A stretch of DNA of 64,000 nt from the NCBI GenBank assembly GCA_036362985.1, contig JAYGXS010000007.1, positions 12,624,087-12,688,086 on the forward strand, written 5' to 3'. Below, in pieces: positions 11,531-23,575 of this stretch. The translations under genes and the position numbers were made by a program. Source of the DNA: Ligula intestinalis. Its lineage: Eukaryota > Platyhelminthes > Cestoda > Diphyllobothriidea > Diphyllobothriidae. Each line of letters starts with the position of its first letter. The stretch's first letter is position 1. Below the pieces are notes generated by a model. The model saw nothing but the letters and a program-made list of their open reading frames with translations. It did not search any database and had not been told where the DNA came from.

Positions 11531-12569
11531 AAATTGCTTGTGTAGGTAGAATCACTGTCCCACATGTTCGTGCCATTGCCGCCTTCGAATGGAGACTTTA
11601 GCAATCTGTTGATTTTTAAATGCATCGATCGGTTACGGAACACATTTGCTCTGTAAGGCCATGGGATTCGCTGTGCAGCCAGTTTCAGCAGCCGCACAAT
11701 CATCGATAAAAGCTGCGCAGTCGATACTTGCAAGATAAGGAACCTGTGGTGCTGTTGTTGAAACGTTTAACTGCTAACTGAAAAAATCGTGGGTCCCAGC
11801 CTAATGTGGACAAGCACCTGGGGATCGGTATAGCTGTATGTCGACGGACAAATTGGAGAAATGGCCATTGCAGGCTGTTTGACTTTTTCAGTTATTTATT
11901 ACTGCCTATACATTATGCTGGTCCCGGAGCAGTTGTTGGTTCCAACACTTGAGCAAATCCACATTCGAAATGAATTCGTGACTTACGTTCCCATTTGTGA
12001 ACGCCCATTTATCCTTTTCTATTATTAACATATTCAGTTTACCCAAGTAAAGAAACAATCAGCGTCCTTTGGTGGATGTGAATCTACAGATCATAAAGGG
12101 ATCTGCAACTATATTCTTCAACTCTGTCTGACACGAGCAATGATATTAACAATGTTACCATGGCCAATCTTTGTGTACTTTGTAGGAAAAATGATCGTGC
12201 ATTGTCAGGCAAATTCGAATTAAAGAGTGCAGTGCTATGCAAATTGCATAAGATCTGGTCGTATGTTAGGTATACAAAATTAAATAACAACAAATATACA
12301 GAAGCACGATAAATCTAAGTGAACTGCTTGGTGTTCCGTATTGTGGGATCCCATACGAGCAGTAAAGTTAGGCAGGTAATATCGACCCAGGTGTGATTAA
12401 ATTTCTGGTGTGAGGTGGGGCGTTTGAAGCTCAGTGGTTAGAGCGTTAGCTTTCGAAAAGTGCCCTCTCTAATACGCCTAGAGTTTTTCACATTTGGGTT
12501 TATTCAAATTAACCTATTCTGTCAAATCACCTCATCACTAAATAGAATTGGTTGTGTTACTTATCTGAA

Positions 12570-12680
12570 TAGCCTGTTAAAATCCTAAGCCTGCTGGCAG
12601 CTTGCATGGCATTTCCAGTTGTGCTGAGTGTTACCTGATTATTTGCGTGGTGTGAGAGTGACTGGGTGGTGCTGCATTAA
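12570..12680 (+). repeat. Truncated copy of element 1's 5' end
   Basis: This 110-bp stretch is repeated at 13033-13143 with few changes, for example CATGGCATTTCCAGTTGTG and GTGAGAGTGACTGGGTGGTG. The right copy leads directly into element 1, so it is probably that element's 5' region. The left copy would then be a remnant of a second insertion. Confidence 0.5.
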
Positions 12681-13344
12681 AGCCAGTTGTTTAGGACTGT
12701 CCTTTAGGTAACCACCCGCTAAATGAAGGAAAAGGGATGTCAACTGAAGCACATATATTCATATTTTGCACTAGCCGTGCCGCTAATTGCGAAGAGAAAT
12801 TCAGATTGGGCCACCAAATAGTAATAGGAGTTGCTCTTATCATTTTATCTGGTTTATGCTTATGTATGTTACCGTTGGCTAAGCAGCTTTCATTGTGATT
12901 CAATTAATCAGTGTCATAGTCTTCTCGATTTGTTTTGTTCCTTTATTTCACGTTATTTACGCTTTACTTTACACGGCTTTACTCTAGTTTTCATCAAGCA
13001 TTCATCACACATTTACATGCCTTACCTGCTCGGCAATCAAGCCTGTTAGAATCCTAAGCTTGGACGCAGCTTTCATGGCATTTCCAGTTGTGCTGAGTGT
13101 TGCCTCATTATTTTTGTGGTGTGAGAGTGACTGGGTGGTGCCTCGCGTGGAAGTCGAATGGCTCACCGATGGATCTATAGAATCGTACAGTCGTAAGAAT
13201 CAAATTTATTCATCAAATACAAAAGATCGGTCACGAAGCTTATTGAAAAGTCCGCCTGCCAAGCGAACTCAAAGTCTTAAAAGTTTAAGGGATGAAACGC
13301 ATTAAGGTGAAGCCTGCATATCATATTTTACCCTTTTTATCTAA

Positions 13345-14150
13345 TTTACGAAACTTGAGGAGGTGGTTAATAGTCTTAGAGTGGCGATGGAGGAGCTGAA
13401 GAAATTTTCTCGATTTCTCCCTCACGAGCAGAAACTGGCGGAGCGTGAACTTGAGGGAGGGGACCTAACGTACGTAGCAGCAGCATCCCTCGCCAAAGCG
13501 TCTACGCACAAAAATGATCAGGCAAGTAACATAAATGGTCAAATTGTCCTCGATGAGGAGCACCGTGATCAAAATCCTACATAAACATCTCTAACAGGCT
13601 GCAGGATTGCTACTCTGCGCCCAATTTCAGCCCATGAGGAACTGCTTACCTTGGAAATCCTCATGGCTATAACACTGAGGCCCGTGCTGGAATCAGCCGG
13701 ACTATGCAACAAATACCTCGAGACAAAGTTGAGTTGGATAGTTCATAGTCCATAATTCTACATGGGCTCCCTGAATCAACTGATGGTAGTCTAAAGAGCA
13801 GAATAGATTAGGACACCAAGGCCTTAAGGGGGTGCTTTAAGGACTTTATAATTTAGGATGATAACTTTTCAATTCTGAGGCATTTCCAAATAAACAGTAA
13901 GGAAAACTCCAATTCTTAAGGGAGAAAGCGCATGCCATTAAAACTTATGTTTGAGAGTAAACTTCAGAGAGATCTCTTGCTCGAGCGAACGGCAGGAGGA
14001 ATCCCCGGTCATAAGACTTTTTTCAACAGGATTACACGGTAAAGGAGAGGATGAAATGGAGGGCTTTAAAGGCGGACTTAGCCATATTGAAAGAACAAGG
14101 AGAGAAGGACCTAGAAATACGCAATGAGATAATTGTCCGACGTCAAAGGC
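13345..14150 (+). pseudogene. Element 1 ORF1 remnant
   Basis: An open frame at 13363-13584 encodes an acidic, lysine-rich segment with EELKKFSRF and EHRDQ. In another frame near 13750 the words I-I-L-H-G-L-P-E-S occur. The same HGLPES motif appears in the minus-strand ORF1 fragment at 31427-31744. That phrase is typical of the first ORF of flatworm and other CR1-type elements, thought to be an RNA-binding chaperone of the retrotransposon particle. Several stops and shifts separate the pieces. Confidence 0.5.
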
Positions 14151-14157
14151 CCTTTGT

Positions 14158-14985
14158 GTGGAGGACGCCCATCATCCTAACAAAACTCACATGGCCCGGC
14201 AATCAACCGAACGCGAAAATCTCCACAAAATCAACGAAGGCTCGATCTCGCCATCACGACCAGCAATAAAGGTGACCAAGGCGAGATTGAGTGAAGCCAA
14301 GTACATTGCAATTATGAACACAAATGTACTGAGTCTATTTAACAAACTGGATGAACACAAACTCGCCGTGGACCATGTGCAACCGGACCTGATAGTGCGA
14401 ACCGAAACATGGTTAACCGAGCAAATAGCAGATGCAGAAGTCGGGCTGGAAGGATTTCAGCTTATCCACATGGACATAAAGGGACGTAATGGTGGGGGAA
14501 TCGCGATGTCCGTACGAGCTGGTATCAACTACGTCCCAGATAGTCTGTCATCACACAGTAACAATTCATGCGAAATAATTAGTCGTAAAATGGGAGTACC
14601 TAACCAAGCTGACCTCCATATTGCTCTGGTATACAGACCACCAGGACAAAGAACGGAAGCGGACAATGTATTTATCTCTGAGGTAAAAGAGATCTGCCAC
14701 AGCAAAAATGTCCTTACACTTGGAGTTTTTAACGCTCCAAACATATATTGGGATTTAATGCACATCTCGCGATCACAGAACTCATTCGAGGAGAAACTAC
14801 TTTACATGGTAAATGACGAATTTCTTACCCAGCATGTCACAATGGACACGTGGTTTCAAGGTGGCCAACAATCTATCTGCCTGGATCTCGTCATTAGTTG
14901 AGACGAAAACTGTATCCTTGGATTGAATATTCGAAATAGTTTTTGCCGAAGTGACCACTGTGTTCTTGTCTGGGAGTTCAGCCAT
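14158..14985 (+). pseudogene. Element 1 APE endonuclease domain, degenerate
   Basis: The frame 14158-14901 carries the landmarks of an apurinic-like endonuclease: a start resembling NTNVLSLFNKLDE, then TETWL, GGGIAMSVRAG, YRPPGQ and a GDFN-equivalent motif. In intact elements that last motif holds the catalytic Asp and Asn. Here it reads GVFNAPNIYWD, so the Asp is Val. The domain continues after a stop in another frame as CRSDHCVLVWEF at about 14940-14980, keeping the terminal S-D-H. The lost Asp and the internal stop argue that it cannot nick DNA. Confidence 0.7.
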
Positions 14986-14999
14986 TTATCGGTACCCGC

Positions 15000-16230
15000 C
15001 GCTCACACAATAAGTGAGAGGAATGTATGGAAAGGAGATTATAAGAAAATAAAAGGACAACTTAACGTGAATGACTGGAGCCCTGCATACGTACCTGACC
15101 CGAACGACGCCAGGTGCTTCTTAAGGAACTTAGCTCAGCAACTAGTAGAGGAATGTTGATCGCTTAAGAAAAGCTTGCGCATTTCCTGGCCGGAATGGGT
15201 GACACCGAACACAAAAAGTAACTTCAAGAACAAAAGAAGACTGTGAAAAAAATACGCTCAATATCAACAACGACAAATTCGAAAAGAACAAATGGCCTTT
15301 GAGGCAGAACTAGTCAAGGGAATAACTCAGAACCCAAAAGGATCATTTTCTGATGTGAATAAGGCCAAACGAAATCGAAATCCCTTCCCTTGTCTGAAAG
15401 ATAACGAGGGAAACAAGTGTACGAATAACTCAGATAAGGCGAACCTCTTGTCCAATTTCTTAATATATGTGTATACCAAGGGGCCGATTTTTGACGAGAA
15501 TGTACAGCAATGTATGCTCCCAGCGGCGCATGCAATTAGCACAATATCGTTCGTAACAGACGCTGTAAGAAAAGCCTTGACACAGTTAAAGCCCACTAAA
15601 TCGCCTGGTCCGAATGGATTATCAGCGAAACTTCTAATGAGCGCGCAGAAAAACTGGCCTCCCCGCTTTCCAAGATCTTTGAATGTTCAATGAAAAAAGG
15701 GGCCCTGCTTCTGACTGGAAGCTGACCAACATGACTTCACCTAATAGCTTCAGACCAGTTAGTCTCACTAGCATTTGTTGCAAACCAATGGAGAAACTAA
15801 TCAAAACGGAACACATGAGACATATAAAGGAGAAAAATTTGCTAAGGGCAGCGGAACATGGATTCCGAAGTGGCCACACTTGTCTCACAAACCTGCTAAC
15901 ATCCATGGAAAGCTGGACGAAATCTCTGCAAATGGGTTCGTTGGTCGATGCGGTCTACATTGACTTCAGCAAGGCATTTAACAAGCTTCCACACAGACGA
16001 CTTATATCAAAGTTGCATCAAAAGGGTGTGACTGGAAACTTACTTAAATGGTTAGCCAACTTCCTAACAGGCAGGCGTCAGCGTGTTTGTATTGAAGACA
16101 CCAAAACAGAATGGAAAACCGTATCCAGTAGGGTTCTGCAGGGAAGCGCTCTGGGTCCCATTTTATTTCTGGTAGATGTAAACGGCTGCCTTGACTGCAG
16201 ACGATCTAAAGATCTGGAAGTCCATTGAAA
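15000..16230 (+). pseudogene. Element 1 reverse transcriptase, 5' part
   Basis: Frames at 15292-15693 and 15683-16228 give a thumb-proximal region (TKSPGPNGLSAKLL), then SFRPVSLTSICCKPMEKLI, EHGFRSGHTCLTNLL, VYIDFSKAFNKLPHRRLI and SSRVLQGSALGPILF. These are the standard RT blocks of non-LTR elements; the usual G-V-P-Q-G-S is altered to R-V-L-Q-G-S. A shift at about 15690 and another at about 16200 break the frame. Confidence 0.8.
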
Positions 16231-17021
16231 GCTCAGTGGATGTACAAACCTTACAAAATGACTTGGATTGCTTGCCAATTTGGTGTGAAAAATGGCTACT
16301 GCATCTGAACTTCAACAAATGCCAAGATATCCGTTTACGGTCTAGTCGCAGAAAGGTGATACCATTCGAGTAAGACTACTTGATCGGAGGTCATCAACTC
16401 GGGCTAGTGAACGAAGTACGGGATCTAGGTGTACGCATGACGCCCGACCTCAAACCGTCAACTCACTGTGCTAAAACTGCAAAGAGGGCTATGGGCATCC
16501 TCGGAGCGATCAGAAGGTCCTTGCTGGATTTTAATGAGGAGCTTTTTGGGCGAGTCTTCGGAACATTTGATCGGCCGATGTTAGAGTACTGTATACAGGC
16601 GTGGTGCGCTTGGATGAAGAAAGTTTACGCAATGCTCGAGAGGGTGCAAAGAAGAGCGACCAATCTAGTCAGCAGCTTAGGAGGTTTCCCATAGGCTCAT
16701 CTTTTTCCTCTCTATTATATGCAATACAGAGGAGATATTATCATGGTGTTTAAAATCGTCATGGGAGTAGTTTGTGCTCTTCATGTGACCGACTACTTTG
16801 AATTTGCACAAACAATACATCTACGCGGTCATCCGTACAAACTGATAAAACACAACGCCAAACTAGAAGTGCGGGCCAATTTTTTCTCCCAGCGGGTCAT
16901 TGAAGAATGGATTAACCTTCCTTCCTCGGTTGTTCTCGCTGAAAGCGTCGACGCATTCAAAAGAAGGCTTGATCTTACTTTGCTTGCTGGTCATACATTT
17001 GGAAGACAACAGCAATTCTAA
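16191..17021 (+). pseudogene. Element 1 RT palm end and C-terminal domain
   Basis: TADDLKIWKSIES (about 16191) is the F/Y-A-D-D catalytic box with its first residue lost at a frameshift. It is followed by WCEKWLLHLNFNKC, DLGVRMTPDLKPSTHC and VQRRATNLV. The last piece, 16719-17021, has the CR1-type C-terminus: LRGHPYKL, then NFFSQRVIEEWINLPSSVV and a final DAFKRRLD. The same order is found in element 2 (20918-21283). Confidence 0.75.
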
Positions 17022-17099
17022 TAGTGTATATATAACTTTGTACAGCATCTATCTGTAAAAAGGGTTTTCAAACGCTCTGTCTCTTTCTCTTATGTATAC

Positions 17100-17690
17100 T
17101 TCATTATGCTGATGTTTTCTCCCACTTGTTGCACCCACCCAGGTGGGGCGATGTTGCTCACTTTCGTTAATTTTTTAACATATACATATTCTTTCAAATG
17201 AAAATGCTGTGCTGATTGCGATTTGTCTTATTCCACTCAGAAAAGGACTTTTTAAATTATTTGGTATTTTTTTCATTGATTCTTGCTCAATGACGCGCAT
17301 TTGTTTGTTCCTTGCAGGTGGATATATTTAAAGGTTGTGGATGTCTGGCGTAAAGTTTCCAAATCCGTCGTCGTAGTTTAATCAGACGAACTATCCTTTT
17401 GGAACATAACTTGAATCTGGACTATAAGTGTTGACCTTATGTGTCAATGTGTCTTTCGGCTGGACTGGTCCTATGCGAAAGAGGTCCATACAGGAGGTCA
17501 CGCAAGGGAAACTTACCGGTGTGCCGTTACGTATGCTTTGGGACAAAAAGGCCATCATAACCTGTTATTTTTTACGGTTGTCAATGACTGAATGTTCCAA
17601 CATCCACGACTTTGATTGAAGCTACACCAATAAATTTGATATTTTGCCTCACGCCGATAGAATTGCGACCAAAGCTGCACAGATTTGCGG
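17100..17690. other. Stretch without recognised gene
   Basis: Short AT-rich sequence between two retroelement remnants. Open frames (for example 17428-17619) have no recognisable motif. Confidence 0.5.
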
Positions 17691-17695
17691 TTTTA

Positions 17696-19165
17696 TTTCT
17701 TTTAGTTTTTATCTTCCTGAAATGAAATTAAGATTTTTTCGTCTAATTGTGCCTCTCTATTGTGGTATACTCTTGCCCATTCTTCGGTCCAATGAACGAA
17801 AAAGGCCATTGAAAAATTGAAAATGTCCAAAGACATTTCACAAGAAAACTGTTTTATCCGACATCTTCAAATAATTATTTCTCAAATAATTTTAAGTTAA
17901 CGAAACTGAAATTTCTCTCCGCCGGGAGATTGGTGGCAGAATTTTTTTCCATTTTCAGCTAAGTTATATTTCAAATTGCCCCAAGGTTTCTGTCATAACC
18001 CAGTCAGTCGTCCTTACGACCTAAGAAATGCCACACTTACTTTAACTCTTTCTGCATCCTCCTCAGCTAAACGCTCTCTGTTATTTGCTTCCGGGCATAG
18101 CTTTGTTTGAAAAAACTCGTCAACTTAAAGTACATTATTGACTTGTCTATCTGCTTTCAAGTGAAGACTGCACACATAAGGCTGATTCCCTTTACACGTT
18201 ATGCTCTTCATCTTTGGCGAGCAGCTTCGTCCGTGGCCATCGGGAATTTAGGCAACCCTCTTAAAGCTATTTTTCTCTATCTTCTGTCCCCCGGGAACCG
18301 ATATGTCTCCATAAAGCCCCAGTCATTTAAACGATGGAAGACGTATGGACGTACTCAGTCTTAAATCCACCCGCTTTTGGCTGCTGACCAGCACCAGAAG
18401 TAAATTCTCGCTCCTAAGATGTCAAGGACATATGTCAATTGATGCCGTTTCGTGGGATATCATTTTGTGCGCACTAGTGACAACGAGCAAACTAAATGGC
18501 CATTTTATTGATAATTATAATAATCATAATCATAATAATAATCATAATAAGGTTTATTCCTAAAGCACATCTTCGGTGCCGTCAAAAACCCGGAAGGCAG
18601 GAAAAAACCTAACACAAGCCCCATCTTTTGCAGTCACTATTGCCTACGTTTTGGTGTTTTGTTTGGTTAATAATGTGTCGTTAAATGAAATGCAGCATTT
18701 CTCCTGCTGATGTGTCAACTCAGCTTAAAACTGTACATTTATTCCGTTTGTATCATACCTTTGAAGGCAGGTTTTTTCACTTGAAGCAAACTCCCTATCT
18801 CGCCCAGTATTGACAAAACACAAATCCTGAAACAAAACCAATACTGGCTGCCACATTAGGAGTTAGTTTTAGGTTTTTTCCGGTTTCGAGGTTTTGGAGG
18901 GCGCCCAAGAGGTGCATTACAAACTCTTTACAATTGCCTGTAAACTGGCATAATAAACATATTATAATATGGAGGCCCGTCAAACTCTGCCTCCATTTCC
19001 ATGGCAGGTTTTTTAACTGCGTATGTAAGTAAACCATCAAGTGCAGAACATTGCTGGAAACTGCCCTAAAAGAGAAATTTCTGCGGACATTTTTACAAAT
19101 AAATACATTTTATCTGCGCACATTTTCATAATTTTTTTAACGAAACCAAGTTTTCTTAGACAGTG
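17696..19165 (+). mobile_element. 3' end of non-LTR family of elements 3/4/6
   Basis: The stretch aligns by eye with 46910-47940. Both have TTCCTGAAATGAAATTAAGA, then a Leu-rich C-terminal RT segment, CCTACGACCTAAGAAA, TGCATCCTCCTCA..., a GGGAATTTAGG(C/A)AA block, TTTTTTAACTGC, GAACATTGCTGGAAA or AAACATTGCTAAAT, and CGGCGCT at the end. Coding frames are destroyed. An unrelated (AATCAT)n-rich and AT-rich insertion at about 18490-18900 interrupts it. It is a 5'-truncated copy, as usual for target-primed insertion. Confidence 0.6.
18505..18552 (+). repeat. (AATCAT/AAT)n microsatellite
   Basis: A simple repeat of ATAATAATCATAATCATAAT type, inside the non-LTR 3' remnant. Confidence 0.7.
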
Positions 19166-19415
19166 CATTCCCGGCGCTGACAAAAATAAATTTCGTTGCA
19201 AGGGGTTATACGTCAACTAACATACCGACTTGGATGCCATGCATGATAATATCAAAGAAAGATGCTAGAGACGACAGCCGATCAATGCAGACTAACTTTA
19301 AACGCAACTGCGACAACCACTGTCCAATTTCGCAAAAAGGTGAACACTAGACCGCGATGGCTTACGCAGGCCTTAAATATAGAAATGAACAAAAAAACGG
19401 AAGCTGTGGAAAAAA

Positions 19416-21283
19416 ATGCTAGCAGACAGGACTCCTGCATTTGTCAGTGCCTACAAAACTCGGAGAAACCGGATCAAGGGTCTAATCCTCAAAACAAGAT
19501 GGGCTTTCGAGGCAGACTTGCTAAACCGGGCCACAGTGAACCCCAAACTGTTTTACAGTTACCTCAGGCAGAGTACCAAAAACAAGGATCCGATACACCT
19601 CCTGAGGACCGCTGAGGGAAGAGACTTGATAGATGATGAAGCAAAGGCTGATCATCTTTCGAAATTTTTCCGATCAGTCTTCACAAAGGAAACAGCAAAC
19701 GATCTCCCCACCGACGACACCGAAGCGGATACAATAATTGAGACTGTCCAATTCCCCGAGGCTGTTGTTCTTAAGGAAATCTTAAGCTTAAAAGAATCTA
19801 AGTCACCAGGTCCCGACAACGTACCAGCCAACATTTTGAAGGAGCTCGCCAATGAGTTGGCCAAACCACTCTCTTTGCTCTTCCAAACCTCCTTCGAAAC
19901 CGGATGCGTACCAGTAGATTGGAAATCCGCGAGGATCACACCACTATACAAGGGGGAAGCCGGGTCCCAGCGAATAGCTACCGACCAGTCAGCCTTACTG
20001 CAAACTGTTGCAAAATCATGGAAAAAATTATCAAGCAACAACCTATGCAGTTCCTGGAACAAAACCATCTGCTATCGGATGCTCAGCATGGTTTTCGTAG
20101 AGGTAGGTCCTGCGTTACAAACCTGCTCTACTGCTAAGAACGGTGGACTGAGGCAGTCGATAGTGGAAACTCAGTGCATGCTGTCTATAGTGACTTCAAA
20201 AAGGCTTTTGATAGCGTGCCGCATCACCGCCTCCTTTATAAAGTCAGCCGCATAGGAGTAAGGGGTAGGCTCCGTACGTGGATAAAAAGCTTCCTAATCG
20301 GTCGCTCGCAAACTGTCCACATCAGCGACAAACAGTCAGCAAAGGTTGAGGTTGAGAGTGGTGCTCCCCAAGGCTCCGTTCTCGGCCCTTTCTTGTTTGT
20401 TATCTACATCAACGACTGTGTCCGCGAACTGGATTGCGGCATCGCCATGTTTGCCAATGATATAAAACTTTGGAGCGTAATTCGAACTGCGGCTGACGAA
20501 GTGCACTTACAGGACAATTTAAATAGACTTCAAAAATGGTCGGCGGACTGGCTCTTACCGTTCAATGAGAGCAAGTGCACCACCATTCGAGTTGGCAAAT
20601 CCGGTTCTTCAAACGGCACGGCTTACCGACTGAACGGCAAACCATTGAAGGAAGTGAACGCCCAGAAAGTCTTGGGAGTCTGCATCACGCCCTCGCTTAA
20701 ACCCTCCCTGCATTGCACAAAGGTAGCCAAGTCCGCGATGTCGATCCTATACCTCGTCAAACGAGCTTTTTCTACCTTCAATGAAGAGTGCTTCACAAAA
20801 GTCTTCGGAAACTTTTTACGACCGCACCTAGAATCCGCTATCCAAGCTTGGAGACCCTGAGCCACGAAAGACATCAACATCCTGAAAAAGGTACAACGGC
20901 GCGCAACCAAACTTGTTATGGGGCAGGGCTCGCAGCCTTATGAAACACGGCTGTCGAATCTCAACCTCTCTCCTTTGCGCTTCAGGCAGCTTCCGGGGGA
21001 CCTGATACTAGCATTCCGCGTATTACGTCTTCAAGACTGCTGTCTTATATCAGGTGATTTTTTCGAATTAGCAACGACCACGAATCTGAGGGGTCATTCC
21101 CTCAAATTAAAGGTGACAGGGGCCAGGCTGGACGCTCGGAAACACTTCTTTTCAAAAAGGGTGGTCGGAGCGTGGAATGCACTTCCTCAGGACGTTGTTA
21201 TGTTGGAATCACTAGAGGGTTTTAAGCGAAAACTGGATCGATATAGCAATGCACGATGGATCGTAACAGACAATTTGCAATAA
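19416..21283 (+). pseudogene. Element 2 reverse transcriptase, frameshifted
   Basis: The frames run 19416-19980, 19904-20137, 20174-20860 and 20918-21283. Motifs in order: TRWAFEADLLNRATVNPKLF, ESKSPGPDNVPANILKEL, RPVSLTANCCKIMEKII, QHGFRRGRSCVTNLL, YSDFKKAFDSVPHHRLL, GAPQGSVLGPFLFVIYIND, FANDIKLW, WSADWLLPFNESKC, VQRRATKLV and RKHFFSKRVVGAWNALPQ. The catalytic box is FAND where F/Y-A-D-D is required, so one essential Asp is changed to Asn. With the shifts, the enzyme is certainly dead. Codon use is intact enough that the insertion is probably not very old. Confidence 0.85.
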
Positions 21284-21301
21284 TAATAATAATAATAATA
21301 A
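21282..21301 (+). repeat. (TAA)n retroelement tail
   Basis: About six TAA units directly after the last codons of element 2. This is the expected 3' microsatellite of a CR1-type element. Confidence 0.8.
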
Positions 21302-21599
21302 GACTTCCAATTTTTCAGTAGTATTAGTTTTTATAGCATTCACCTTTGCTATTTATAAAGCCCTCCCACGCATAGCCTTATGCGAAGGTCTCCGCGGTCT
21401 ACCCTACTTGGCTATCTGCGTACCGTGATTACCCGCTGGCGATCTTATCAGCAAGACCTGACGGCCTAAACATTCACCCTTGGTTCGACCCAAAGCGAAC
21501 TGTCGACGATCTGGACGGATGCCTGTGTTTTTCCAGTTCCATTGGCGGACTCTGCAATCAGCAAGGAAGAATCAGGACGTGGCTTCCACACGGTGATGA

Positions 21600-21735
21600 T
21601 CATGGGAACCTTTGCAATGCCCCCCCCCAGGGGGAACCCCCTTTTTTCTCCTAAGTCCCACGCATTACCCCCACAAGGGCGACAGTTTTTCTCCTAAAAA
21701 TCCCTGAGGAGTTTTTTTACTGTCTGCTCCTATTT
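21600..21735 (+). repeat. Interspersed repeat, copy at 25115-25270
   Basis: Shared ordered words are CACACATTCCCCCA- or CACGCATTACCCCCA-like sequence, GCGACAGTTTTTCTCCTAAAAA, TTTTTTACTGTCTGCT or TTTTTTACCGTCTGCT and a pyrimidine-rich end. Both copies are in the same orientation. The function is unknown. Confidence 0.5.
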
Positions 21736-22639
21736 TCGTCCTATGACACAGGACAACTGGCCTCGCCAACAGTCTAAGCAACAATTTTTTTGCTACCACT
21801 GCACATATGTACAAAAAGAGTACTCAAAGGAATTTTCCCTACATACCCGCAATATACTGGTACTGATACTGCTACTGAGTTCTCAGGTCGCATGGCTATT
21901 TATTTTTGCACCACAGCATGCCGCAAATTGCAACTGCCACTTAGCGCTCACGCCAGGCAAACACATGTTTGTTTCAGTGCTCTTGAAGTTGTATTTGTTC
22001 GCTACACAGCTTTTTAAGTCTGAAGACGACCTAGGGATCAAGCCTTGAAACTTTACTGAATAAACTTAACTTCCTTTGACAAAGGACACCTTTCATTCAA
22101 ATAAATTAAAGTATACAGAAATATCTTGCAGCTGAAACGCAGCACGTGCATACTACGCTTTTGAGAATGGTAGGCATGGAAATTTCAAAAAGCATTACGA
22201 TAAGCTTAATGAAGCTAGCTCCTTGGCCCAGACCTAGGCGTAGCAGTGTTGGAGGCGCACTGGCGAAGCCTTTTTTGATAGGAAATATGGTGCATGCTTT
22301 GCAAATCATATATTCCTCGGTGACCTATGTGACAGTTCAAGATCAAGGCGCGCAGCTCGATTTTCGTGAGTTAAGTGAAACCTCCAATTTTTAAAAGACT
22401 AAGCCAATGCCTTTCGATATTATTAGCGTCATTCAAGCTATTGATTTTTATTTGTAACACTTATTTCAACCACATACCTGTGCTTTTTATCTTTAACACA
22501 AAAAGAAACTTAATAATGTCATACTGTTTCAACCGACGTAGTCTCATGCCAGCCCCTCTGGATACACGTGAAAAGAAAGTAGTATTATGCGCAAACATAG
22601 AAGTAAGGTTTACACATACTGTAGAAACTCAATTTTCAA

Positions 22640-23155
22640 GTGCCCTTTCGAGGAGACGCGACAGTTGAACTCCTGAAAAGACGCCTTGAGGATGCCGTGT
22701 CACGAACTTTCCCAGCAGCGAGAGTTTGGGTACTATTCTCAACTAACCCAGTCTTCCATGGGGAAGGTAAGGACAGGTTACCGACTCAGACCACCTCCAT
22801 GTGTGTCTACTCATTTGCTTGCTCCTGTGGAGCAAGTTATATTGGTCGCACGAGTCGGCGCCTATCCAAAAGAATAAAGGAACACCTCCCACAATGGCTA
22901 AGAAAGGGTGATTTCAATACCAACAGAACCATTAACAGCTCTATCCTAGCGCACATGGTGGATTCCGGACATCAGGTGGACCCCAACGAAGCCTTTAAAG
23001 TGATCTACAATGTCCCGCCAAGCTACCCTAAGTCACTGGGCCAGCGACTGTTGGCAACAGCAGAAGCAACTGCTATCCGGTTGAGGAAGCCACTTTTGTG
23101 CGCGCAGAAGAACCTGCTGCAAGCCCCAAGCTTAGCATGGCCAACGGCCACCTAG
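22640..23155 (+). pseudogene. Penelope-like element GIY-YIG endonuclease fragment
   Basis: The 171-codon open frame contains CVYSFACSCGASYIGRTSRR, the GIY...YIG-type signature. The first half reads VYSF, preceded by a C-x-C-x pattern, and the second half is SYIGRTSRRL. RIKEHLP and SSILAHMVDSGH follow, typical of the GIY-YIG nuclease that ends Penelope-like retrotransposon proteins and cuts target DNA. The upstream RT is absent, so the copy is 5'-truncated. The frame itself is open through a C-terminal helix (GQRLLATAEATAIRL) to a natural stop at 23155, and a C-rich untranslated stretch follows. The assignment to the class is solid. Activity is unlikely. Confidence 0.8.
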
Positions 23156-23359
23156 CTACCGGCATTTCTCCAAGCCTCCTCTCCTCTTCCACCACCCCCC
23201 CCCCTTCTCCCTAACCTTACCGCTTAATTAGCCGCCTGGTACTACCCCACCCCCTACTCTATCCCCCGGACTAATTTGCCTGTAACGTTGACTGTTATTT
23301 GCCTACAATTTTACCTTTCACGCTTTACCCCCCTCCCATATAAATGTAATGGCCTGATG

Positions 23360-23575
23360 AGAATTTATTGAAAGTATACGTATGCTCGCCAAATACTCTT
23401 CGAATCTACCAATATTACTAAACGCTCCCACTGCCTTTTTTGTTGTTTCACGGAGAGCAGCATTTATCAACTTTGTATTTATTTTTCCACAGCACTATGT
23501 TTGCAATGACGAGGCCCTCCGGGCCTTAAATATAAAATTTATTCATTTATTTATTTATTTACAACTGGTCTGGAA
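23360..23575 (+). repeat. Retroelement 3' tail with GC hairpin
   Basis: TTTGTATTTATTTTTCCACAGCACTA... is followed by AATGACGAGGCCCTCCGGGCCT and an A/T-rich tail, (TTTATT)n. AGGCCCTCCGGGCCT can form a tight hairpin. The same ordered block is at 32625-32780 on the minus strand and, degenerate, at 38265-38335. This is a conserved 3' end recognised by some retroelement family; which body it belongs to is not settled by the sequence. Confidence 0.6.

Larger units (their letters stand above)
13033..17060 (+). mobile_element. CR1/jockey-like non-LTR retrotransposon (element 1)
   Basis: In order this stretch holds a 5' leader, an ORF1-like region, an APE-type endonuclease, a reverse transcriptase and the C-terminal domain that ends CR1-like ORF2 proteins. 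All parts are on one strand and in the usual order, over about 4 kb. Frames change at least five times and stops interrupt the coding sequence, so the copy is dead. It has no LTRs. The 3' border is placed after the last C-terminal codon because no clear microsatellite tail is visible. Confidence 0.75.
19260..21301 (+). mobile_element. CR1/jockey-like non-LTR retrotransposon (element 2)
   Basis: This is a 5'-truncated element lacking endonuclease and ORF1. It contains the region upstream of the RT, all RT blocks and the C-terminal domain. It ends in (TAA)n at 21282-21301, which fits the microsatellite 3' tails of CR1-like elements. Related to element 1 at the protein level but clearly a different family. 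Frameshifts at about 19920 and 20140 and a stop at about 20860 make it inactive. Confidence 0.8.

Noticed and set aside
23354..23373. CTGATGA followed by GAAA downstream of the Penelope GIY-YIG fragment, resembling a hammerhead core
   Set aside because: There is no usable stem II (only a few A-T pairs with a loop too small), no GTC/NUH triplet in place and no stem I partner.
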